44,098 nucleotides of DNA from Streptomyces sp. 8K308. GTDB lineage: Bacteria > Actinomycetota > Actinomycetes > Streptomycetales > Streptomycetaceae. Position numbers and translations under genes: made by a program. The first letter of the stretch is position 1, and every line of letters begins with the position of its first letter. Shown one piece after another: positions 34,428 through 40,845 of this stretch. Location of the stretch: positions 1 to 44,098 of the forward strand of contig NZ_SMKC01000018.1 of NCBI RefSeq assembly GCF_004348315.1. The letters are read 5' to 3'. The notes under the pieces were generated by a model. The model did not search any database and was not told where the DNA came from. It was given only the letters and a program-made list of their open reading frames with translations.

Positions 34428-35650
34428 GCCGTCTCCTCCTCGGTCCGTTGCTCGGTCCCGTCCCCGGTCCCGTGCTCGTTGTCGGTCAGGCCGGCGCGGC
34501 CCACCGCGTCGGCGGCCCAGCGCAGTTCGGCGGCGAGGCCGGCGGCCAGGTCGGCGTCGCCGGCCGGCCGGAACCGCTCGGGCAGCACGGACCAGGTGTA
34601 GGTCTCCACCTCGAGGTGGTCGGTGCGCGCCGCCGGCCCGGCGAACAACTCGGCCAGGGTGCGCTCCAGATGGTCCGTGGTGGTGTCCAGCGGCGGCTCG
34701 GGCCGCTGGTGCAGCGGGGCGTGGAAGTGCACCCGCCACGGCCCGGCGCCGGGCAGCGCCTCGGGGCCCGCCAGGGCCTCCGGCAGGTCGTCGCGGGCCG
34801 TCACCGCGCCCTCGCCGGCGGGCAGTTCGCGGACCTGGTGCAGGAAGCGGTCCTCGGTGTAGCGGGACAGCGCGGCCCTGGTGTCGGGGTCGGCCGGCGC
34901 GGCGGCGTGCAGGGCCGCCGAGACCTGCGCCTTGACGATGGGCAGGCCGGCCTCGGCGAGCACGGCCACGGCGCCCGCCGGGTCCTCGAAGGCGACGGCC
35001 AGGTGGCAGGTGTCGAGGCAGACGCCGATCCGCCGGGTGTCGACTCCGGCCAGCAGCTCGACGGCCTCGGCCACGGTCTCGACGATGCAGCCGGGTTCGG
35101 GTTCGAGGCCGACGCGAACGGTGCGGCCGGTCTCCGCCTCCAGCTTCTCCAGGCCGTCGGCCAGCCGGTCAAGCATGGCGCGGGCGGCGCCGTGCCGGCC
35201 GGCGTCCCAGGGCTCCCGCCAGGCAAGCGGCACCGTGGAGACGCTGCCCCTGGCGGCGTCGTCGGGCAGCAGCCCGGTCAGCACCCGGGCGCAGTCGAGG
35301 GTGTAGCCGAGCCGCTCCTCCTCGGTCCAGTCGGGCCGGTACACGGCCTTCTTGACGACGGGGGCGTGGAACCCCCGGTAGGGGAACGCGTTGAGGGTGA
35401 CGACCTCGATGCCGTGCTCGTCAAGGGCGCGGCGCAGCCGGTCGAGTTCGGCCGGCTCGGTGGCGAGACGGGCGGCGAGCGGCGCGGGCAGCCACAGGCC
35501 GAGGCCGAGTCGGTCCGCGCCGAGCCGGGCGCGGACGCCGGCGCCGAAGACCCGCAGCTGGCGGTGCAGCCCCTCGGCGTCCTCGGCGGGGTGGACGTTG
35601 GTGCAGTACGCGAGGTGGACGCGGGTGCCGTCGCGGTGCCGGAACGTCAT
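34424..35650 (-). CDS. eboE: EboE-like TIM-barrel protein
   Basis: 408 residues of xylose-isomerase-type TIM-barrel fold. The opening VHLAYCTNVHPAEDAEGLHR matches the EboE family start; VGLEPEPGCIVETVAEAVEL, RIGVCLDTCHLAVAFEDPAG, KAQVSAALHAAAP and WRVHFHAPLHQRPEPPLDTT carry the Glu, Asp and His residues expected to hold a metal. The C-terminus (LEVETYTWSVLPE) is also typical. Family role proposed: metabolite handling near the membrane in ebo clusters. It starts 33 bases after the EboB-like gene, with AGGAGC ahead, the only real gap in the operon. Confidence 0.9.
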   Translation of the reverse strand: MTFRHRDGTRVHLAYCTNVHPAEDAEGLHRQLRVFGAGVRARLGADRLGLGLWLPAPLAARLATEPAELDRLRRALDEHGIEVVTLNAFPYRGFHAPVVKKAVYRPDWTEEERLGYTLDCARVLTGLLPDDAARGSVSTVPLAWREPWDAGRHGAARAMLDRLADGLEKLEAETGRTVRVGLEPEPGCIVETVAEAVELLAGVDTRRIGVCLDTCHLAVAFEDPAGAVAVLAEAGLPIVKAQVSAALHAAAPADPDTRAALSRYTEDRFLHQVRELPAGEGAVTARDDLPEALAGPEALPGAGPWRVHFHAPLHQRPEPPLDTTTDHLERTLAELFAGPAARTDHLEVETYTWSVLPERFRPAGDADLAAGLAAELRWAADAVGRAGLTDNEHGTGDGTEQRTEEETA

Positions 35651-35683
35651 GGCAGCTCCTTTCGGTGTCTCGGGCTCGGTGGC

Positions 35684-36553
35684 TCAGGCTGGCCGCTGGC
35701 CGCGCAGGATCGAGTTGCCCTCGAAGGTGGCGGCGGCGTCCTGCCCCTCGGTCGCCGGCTCGTCGAGCAGCAGCCGGCCGCTCTGGGCGTAGAACGCCAC
35801 CGGGTTGCGCCACAGGACCCGGTCCACGGCGTCCTCGTCGAAGCCGGCCTCGCGCATCGCGGCGCCGGTCCTGGCGGTCTTCAGCGGGTCGCTGCGGCCC
35901 CAGTCGGCGGCGGAGTTGACGATCATCCGGTCGAGGCCGTACTCGGCGAGCACCTTGACCATGCGGTGCTCGTCCATCTTGGTGTCGGGGTAGATGGAGA
36001 AGCCCATCCAGCAGCCGCTCTCGGCGACCAGGCCGACGGTCACCTCGTTGAGGTGGTCAATGAGTACCATCTCCGGCGGCAGCCCGGAGGCGGCGACCAA
36101 CTCCAGGCTGCGGCGGGTGCCCTCGGCCTTGTCGCGGTGCGGGGTGTGCACCAGCACGGGCAGGCCGTGCTCGGCGGCGAGGCCGAGCTGGCGGACGAAC
36201 ACGGTCTCCTCGGCCTCGGTCATGGAGTCGAAGCCGGTCTCGCCGACGGCCACCACGCCGTCCTTGGCCAGGTAGCGGGGCAGCAGGTCCAACACCCCGT
36301 GCAGGCGCGGGTCGTTGGCCTCCTTGGGGTTGAGGGCGACGGTGCAGTGGTGCCGGATGCCGAACTGGGCGGCCCGGAACCGCTCCCAGCCGACGAGGCC
36401 GTCGAAGTAGTCCTTGAACGAGCCGACGGAGGTGCGGGGTTGGCCGAGCCAGAACGCCGGCTCGGTGACGGCGCGCACGCCCGCGTCGTACATCGCCTGG
36501 TAGTCGTCGGTGGTGCGGGACGTCATGTGGATGTGGGGGTCGAAGATGCGCAT
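35684..36553 (-). CDS. eboB: EboB-like TatD-family metal hydrolase
   Basis: 289 residues. MRIFDPHIHMTSRTTDDYQA carries the HxH metal site; GVVAVGETGFDS the conserved Glu; GLPVLVHTPHRDKAEGTRR and MVLIDHLNEVTVGLVAESGC two further His ligands; IVNSAADWGRSDPLKTA the final Asp. This is the amidohydrolase pattern of TatD proteins. Substrate unknown. ATG 36553 shares one base with the EboA stop (TGATG). In ebo clusters the TatD-like member is called EboB. Confidence 0.87.
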   Translation of the reverse strand: MRIFDPHIHMTSRTTDDYQAMYDAGVRAVTEPAFWLGQPRTSVGSFKDYFDGLVGWERFRAAQFGIRHHCTVALNPKEANDPRLHGVLDLLPRYLAKDGVVAVGETGFDSMTEAEETVFVRQLGLAAEHGLPVLVHTPHRDKAEGTRRSLELVAASGLPPEMVLIDHLNEVTVGLVAESGCWMGFSIYPDTKMDEHRMVKVLAEYGLDRMIVNSAADWGRSDPLKTARTGAAMREAGFDEDAVDRVLWRNPVAFYAQSGRLLLDEPATEGQDAAATFEGNSILRGQRPA

Positions 36554-37173
36554 CAGCGCTCCCCTTCGGCTGCTCGCGGGTTCAGGGCGAGGATGCGGCG
36601 GGCGTCCTCGGGGACGGTGCGGCCTGCGGACTCCCGTTCGGCGACGAACGCGGCGGTCATGCGGGCGAGTTCGTCGTCGACGCGGCCGGTCCAGGCGGCG
36701 ACGGCGTCCAACGGCACGCCGACGAACAGGCACTTGAGCACGCCGTGCCGCCAGCCGTCCGCGCCGAGGTGGCGGTCGGCGTACCGGCCCATGGCGGCCG
36801 CCACCAGCCGTGGGTCGTTGCTGCGCAGCCCGTCCTCGACGAGCCCGAGGAGCCCCAGGGTGTCCAGGACGTCGTCGAGGGCGCGCAGCACGCCACGTTT
36901 CTCGTCGGCGTCGCCGTCCTCGTACAACTCCGTTAGCATCATGGCCAGTTCGGCGTGCGAGAGGCGGCTGGAGGCGGCGACAGCGGCCACCAGGGCGGCC
37001 CGGGCCCGGTCCTCGATCCGGGGCACGCGCAACCCGTCGGGGTCTCCCGGGTCGGTCGGTCCCCGGCCGACGAGGCGCCCCACGGCGGGGAAGAGCGCCG
37101 GGAGCCGGGTCGGGTCGCCGGCCACCTCCGTCGCCAGTCTGAAGAATCGTTCATCCAGCTGCTCATCGCTCAC
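36553..37173 (-). CDS. eboA: EboA-domain protein
   Basis: 206 residues, mostly alpha-helical, no membrane segment. The stretch DADEKRGVLRALDDVL, SNDPRLVAAAMGRYADRHLG, WRHGVLKCLFVGVPLDAVAA and DDELARMTAAFVAERESAGR is the EboA signature as I know it. It names the cluster but has no known activity. GTG 37173 overlaps the stop of the isomerase gene (GTGA, 37170-37173). Confidence 0.85.
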   Translation of the reverse strand: MSDEQLDERFFRLATEVAGDPTRLPALFPAVGRLVGRGPTDPGDPDGLRVPRIEDRARAALVAAVAASSRLSHAELAMMLTELYEDGDADEKRGVLRALDDVLDTLGLLGLVEDGLRSNDPRLVAAAMGRYADRHLGADGWRHGVLKCLFVGVPLDAVAAWTGRVDDELARMTAAFVAERESAGRTVPEDARRILALNPRAAEGER

Positions 37174-38015
37174 CGGGCCACCGCCTCCGCCTTGCGGAGC
37201 GCCTCCAGCGCGCGGGCGGCGACGGTCGGCGCGGCGTGCGCGTGCCGGGGCAGCTCGACGGCGACGAGCCCCCGGTAGTCGATCTCGCGCAGGGCGCCGA
37301 GCGCGGCCGGCAGGTCGATCTCGCCTTCGCCGAACTCCAGGTGCTCGTGGGTGCCGCGCCGCATGTCGTCGGCCTGCACGTTGGCGAGCAGCGGCCCGAC
37401 ACCGCGCACGCAGTCGGCCGTGGACGCGTTCTCGTTGCACACGGTGTGCCCGAGGTCGATGGTCACCCGCAGCGCCGGCGGGTCGCCGAGCCGGCGGCGC
37501 AGCTCGGCGACGCCGCCGAGCGTGTCGACGAACATGCCGGGCTCCGGCTCGAACGCGCAGACCACGCCGTGCCGCTCGGCCGCCTCCAGGACCTCGGCCG
37601 TGCCGGCGGTGAGGCGCCGCCAGCCCTCCTCGGCCGAGGTGCCGGCGGGCAGCGTCCCCGACCAGAACGAGACGGCGTCGGCGCCGAGGTCGGCGGCGAC
37701 CCGCACGGCCAGGCCGAGGTAGTCGACGCGCCGGTCGCGTCCCCCGGCGGAAACGAGGGTGGGCTCGTGCTTGTGCCAGGGGTCGAGGACGTAGCGCGCC
37801 CCGGTCTCGACGACGACGCCGAGCCCGAGTTGGTCCAGGCGCCGCGCCAACGCGGCGGTACGGGCGGCGAGATCGGGGGCGAACGGGTCAAGGTGCGGGT
37901 GGTCGAGGGTCAGCGCGACGCCGTCGTAGCCGAGGCCGGCGATGACGGTCAGGGCCTCGTCGAGCCGGTGGTTGGCGAAACCGTTGGTGCCGTAGCCGAA
38001 GCGGAGGGCGGTCAT
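37170..38015 (-). CDS. Sugar phosphate isomerase/epimerase-type TIM-barrel protein in the ebo operon
   Basis: 281 residues of the AP-endonuclease-2/xylose-isomerase superfamily. LRFGYGTNGFANHRLDEALT begins the barrel; VCAFEPEPGMFVDTLG, RVTIDLGHTVCNENAS, NVQADDMRRGTHEHLEFGEG and LVAVELPRHAH carry the Glu, Asp/His, His and Glu metal ligands. Substrate unknown; a cyclitol or its keto form is a reasonable guess next to an inositol-phosphate synthase. ATG 38015 overlaps the EboC stop (ATGA). It is a second TIM barrel beside EboE, and only distantly like it. Confidence 0.88.
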   Translation of the reverse strand: MTALRFGYGTNGFANHRLDEALTVIAGLGYDGVALTLDHPHLDPFAPDLAARTAALARRLDQLGLGVVVETGARYVLDPWHKHEPTLVSAGGRDRRVDYLGLAVRVAADLGADAVSFWSGTLPAGTSAEEGWRRLTAGTAEVLEAAERHGVVCAFEPEPGMFVDTLGGVAELRRRLGDPPALRVTIDLGHTVCNENASTADCVRGVGPLLANVQADDMRRGTHEHLEFGEGEIDLPAALGALREIDYRGLVAVELPRHAHAAPTVAARALEALRKAEAVAR

Positions 38016-39577
38016 GTCGGGGACACCTTTCGCGAGGCGAGACGAGCGAGCGGACCGAGCGCCGACAGGGCGGCGGCGACGACCGGCGCCCCGGCGCCGG
38101 CGACCAGCGCGGACTGCAGTCCGATGCCGCCCCGCACGCCGGCGCCGGTGGCGCCCCGCGCGGCGCGGGCATCCCCCGCCGCCCGCAGGACGGCGACCTG
38201 CGCCCGCCCAACGGACCTGGCGTACCCGGCCGCCGCCAGGACGCCGCCCACGGCGGCAGCGAGGTGGCCTGCGGTGAGGACTGCGGCCGGCATGGCCGGG
38301 TCGGGGAGCTCGGCCACCTGGCCGGCCGAGCCGCCCGCGGCGGCGGACGGGCCCGGCGCGCCGGCGCGCGGCGGCGGTGCGCCCGGCCTCCGGCTGTGGG
38401 CCGGCACGGCGCGGTCCCGGCGAAGCGGGGTCAGCCCTGCGGCCACGGCGGCGCCGCCCGCTCGGCCGGTGGCCGAGCGGACGCCGGACGTGGCCGGGCC
38501 CTCTCCCGCGCCGCGCGCCGCCACGGCAGCCGGCCTCCGGCCAGGGAGGCCGGCCGGCACGGCGGCGATCCGGCGCAGCCAGGCCGGGCCTGTGGCCGGC
38601 CGAACGGCGGCCGTGGCCAGGCCGTCCGCCGACGCGGCGGGCGAGCGCGGCGCCCCCGCGCCGCTGAGATCGACGGCCGTCCTGCCATGGGCCGGCACGG
38701 CACGGCCCCGGCGAGGCCGGGCCGGTACGCCGGCTTCCTCGGCACCGGTGGTCGCGAGCGCCTCGGCCCACCGGCCGGAGGCCGCGCCGCGCGCGGCGAG
38801 CCGGCGGCCGACCGGACCGAGGCCGTCGGCCGCTTGGCCGGAGGCCGGGCCGCGCGCCGCGTGGGCCGCGGCCGCGGCGGCCGTTCCGGCCGTTCCGGCC
38901 GTTCCGGCCACACGCCGGCCGCCGCGGCCGGTGGGCACGGGGCCCTCGGCCGTCCGGCCGGCGGCCAAGCCGCGCGCCGCGCTCGCCGCGGCCAGCGCGG
39001 CCGCCGTGGCCGTGCCCGCCAGAGCGGCCAACGCCGCGCCGCGAGGCGCCCCGTGGACCTCGCCGCGGCTCAGGGTGGTCACGCCGGCGGTGTGGGTGGC
39101 CATGGCGAGCGCGGGGACGGCCGCCGCCGAGGCGTGGCCGCCGGCGCCGAGCAGGACGTCGAGGCCGCGGGCGGCGGCCATGAACGCCGGTCCTGCGGCG
39201 GTGCGTTGGGCCCACAGGTCGTAGGCCCACACGGTCGCGGCGAGCGGCACCGCGATCCGCAGGGCGCGGCGGCCGCCGGCCACCGCGGCCAAGCCGAGGC
39301 CCGCGCCGGTCAGCGCCGTGGCGAGGCCGAGCGCCTCGAAGGCGTCGACGCGGCCGGACGGTATCGGCCGTTCGGGACGCTCCCGCGCGTCCAGGTCGCA
39401 GTCGGCGAAGTCGTTGAGCGCCATGCCGGCGAGGTAGAGGCAGACGGACGCGGCCGGCGCCGCCCAGCTACGGCGGCCGTAGGGCCAGCCGGCCGCCGCC
39501 GCGCCGGCCAGGCTGTCGCCCGGCGCGGTCAACGCGGCCGGCAGCCGGACGAGTTCGGCCGCGTCGCGAGCCCTCAC
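38012..39577 (-). CDS. eboC: EboC / SCO3242-family UbiA-type prenyltransferase with a large low-complexity insert
   Basis: Membrane prenyltransferase, 521 residues from GTG 39577 (GGAG five bases ahead; overlaps the upstream stop as GTGA). The N-terminal 200 residues hold about five helices and the Asp-rich motif NDFADCDLD in LAGMALNDFADCDLDARERP, then WAYDLWAQRTAAGPAFMAAA, equivalent to the second UbiA motif. At about residues 200-420 the expected loop is replaced by some 220 residues of Ala/Gly/Arg/Pro (GTAGTAGTAAAAAA and the like), after which helices resume (MPAAVLTAGHLAAAVGGVLA, residues near 430). Family length is about 300, so this is far larger than usual. Reading frame is open throughout. 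UbiA enzymes move a prenyl or polyprenyl-phosphate group; acceptor here unknown. Confidence 0.85.
   Translation of the reverse strand: MRARDAAELVRLPAALTAPGDSLAGAAAAGWPYGRRSWAAPAASVCLYLAGMALNDFADCDLDARERPERPIPSGRVDAFEALGLATALTGAGLGLAAVAGGRRALRIAVPLAATVWAYDLWAQRTAAGPAFMAAARGLDVLLGAGGHASAAAVPALAMATHTAGVTTLSRGEVHGAPRGAALAALAGTATAAALAAASAARGLAAGRTAEGPVPTGRGGRRVAGTAGTAGTAAAAAAHAARGPASGQAADGLGPVGRRLAARGAASGRWAEALATTGAEEAGVPARPRRGRAVPAHGRTAVDLSGAGAPRSPAASADGLATAAVRPATGPAWLRRIAAVPAGLPGRRPAAVAARGAGEGPATSGVRSATGRAGGAAVAAGLTPLRRDRAVPAHSRRPGAPPPRAGAPGPSAAAGGSAGQVAELPDPAMPAAVLTAGHLAAAVGGVLAAAGYARSVGRAQVAVLRAAGDARAARGATGAGVRGGIGLQSALVAGAGAPVVAAALSALGPLARLASRKVSPT
38330..38990 (-). repeat. GC-rich low-complexity stretch within eboC
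   Basis: Codes the Ala/Gly/Arg-rich insert. It includes a short tandem of the 9-base unit GTTCCGGCC (about 38883-38909) and repeats of GGCCGGCCG-type words. Base composition is even higher in G+C than the flanks. Boundaries approximate. Confidence 0.6.
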
Positions 39578-40755
39578 GCCCGCTCCCCGAGCGCCGCGCA
39601 CCACTCGGTGAGGGCGCGCCACTGGGTGCCGAGGTCGTGTGTCACGCCGTCGCCCGCCGGGTCCTTGAAGAAGAAGCCGAGCGCGGCCAGCGGCCCGGTC
39701 TCGCCGGCCTCGGCGGCGCGCGCCGTGAGCCGCACCAGGTCGAGCACCAGCGGCGCGGCCAGCGCCGAGTCGCAGCCGCTCCAGGTGAACTGCAGCGACA
39801 TGCGGGTGCCGAGGAAGCCCTCGAAGGAGACGTGGTCCCAGGCGGTCTTCCAGTCGCCGAGGTCGGCGACGTAGTCGATGTGCATCGGCCCGTCGACCGG
39901 CCGGCCGAGGATGGCCTCCAGGCCCTGTCCCTTGGTGCGCAGCTTGCTCTCGGCCGCCGCCGGGTCGGCGAGGGTGCGGCCGTCGCCGCCGCCGAGGAGG
40001 TTGACGGAGGTCCAGGAGCGTACGGTCAGGGCGCGGCTGGCGAACATCGGGGCCAGCGCGGACTTCAGCAGGGTCTCGCCGGTCTTGCCGTCCGAGCCGG
40101 CCCACGGCAGGCCCTCGCGGGCGGCGAGTTGGACGAGCGCGGCCGGGCGCGGGCCAGGGCTTGGGGTGAAGGCGACGACGGGGCAGCCGGCCCGGTAGGC
40201 GGCGTAGGCGTAGAGCGAGCTGGCCGGCAGCGGCGACTCGCCCGCGTCCAGGGCACGTTCCAACTCGTCGAGGTCGCGCAGCGCCGCGGTGTCGGGGGCG
40301 GGCGGCTCGGTGCTCGACACGTCGACGACGACCACCCGGTCGAGGCCGTGCCGGTCCCGGAACGCGGTGATGTCGTCGCGTATGCGGCGCGCGGCGGCCC
40401 GCTGGGTCTCCCCGCCGGGACCCGCGCCGGGGCGTATCCGGCCGTCGGCCTCGGCGAGTTCGGCGCTGAGCGCGCGGGCGAGCTGGGCGGGGAACACGCC
40501 GCCGGCGGCCAGTTCCTCGGCCCGCTTGGGCAGCGAGCCGTGTCCCAACTCGTGTCCGCCGGTGATGAGTTCGGCGAGCGCCGGCGGTCGGGCCGCAGCC
40601 ACCTCCGGGAGTTCGGCCACGCAGCCGTCGGGCGAGCCGAGGCCGGCGCGCAGCGCGAGGGCGCCGACCGTGGCGGTGGTGGCGACCGAGCCCCTGGCGC
40701 CGACGAACCAGGCACCGATGCGGGGAGCGGGAGAGGGAGGGGACAGCGCGGACAT
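39574..40755 (-). CDS. Inositol-3-phosphate synthase family protein, first gene of the ebo operon
   Basis: Predicted NAD-dependent conversion of glucose 6-phosphate to 1L-myo-inositol 3-phosphate, or a related cyclization. 393 residues. IGAWFVGARGSVATTATVGA is the NAD-binding start; VVVDVSSTEPP, GLPWAGSDGKTGETLLKSAL (active-site Lys region), MHIDYVADLGDWKTAWDHVS and GCDSALAAPLVLDLVRLT are the family blocks. Actinomycetes usually also have a housekeeping ino1 for mycothiol or phosphatidylinositol, so this is probably a dedicated copy. Start ATG 40755 has AGGAGG seven bases upstream. A strong hairpin ends 35 bases before it, leaving little room for a promoter. The GTGA overlap couples it to eboC. 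Confidence 0.92.
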   Translation of the reverse strand: MSALSPPSPAPRIGAWFVGARGSVATTATVGALALRAGLGSPDGCVAELPEVAAARPPALAELITGGHELGHGSLPKRAEELAAGGVFPAQLARALSAELAEADGRIRPGAGPGGETQRAAARRIRDDITAFRDRHGLDRVVVVDVSSTEPPAPDTAALRDLDELERALDAGESPLPASSLYAYAAYRAGCPVVAFTPSPGPRPAALVQLAAREGLPWAGSDGKTGETLLKSALAPMFASRALTVRSWTSVNLLGGGDGRTLADPAAAESKLRTKGQGLEAILGRPVDGPMHIDYVADLGDWKTAWDHVSFEGFLGTRMSLQFTWSGCDSALAAPLVLDLVRLTARAAEAGETGPLAALGFFFKDPAGDGVTHDLGTQWRALTEWCAALGERA

Positions 40756-40790
40756 GTGCGGACCTCCTGGTCGGTGTTTCCATGGGATTG

Positions 40791-40830
40791 CCCCGGCCGG
40801 GCCCCGGTGTCACCCGGGGCCCGGCCGGGG
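40791..40830 (-). terminator. Strong hairpin between the sugar dehydrogenase gene and the ebo operon
   Basis: Perfect 17-base arms (CCCCGGCCGGGCCCCGG, 40791-40807, and its complement, 40814-40830) with a 6-base loop, 15 bases after the stop at 40846. Expected to stop or strongly reduce transcription into the ino1-like gene. Confidence 0.85.
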
Positions 40831-40845
40831 CTCACCCGGTCCCGG

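Noticed and set aside
34448..37612. 1054-codon plus-strand frame, and a similar one at 39637-43152
   Set aside because: Antisense shadows of the ebo operon and the sugar dehydrogenase gene, with no recognisable domain or ribosome site.
38012..40813. 933-residue protein covering eboC plus upstream sequence
   Set aside because: The part upstream of GTG 39577 is the wrong frame of the inositol-phosphate synthase gene.
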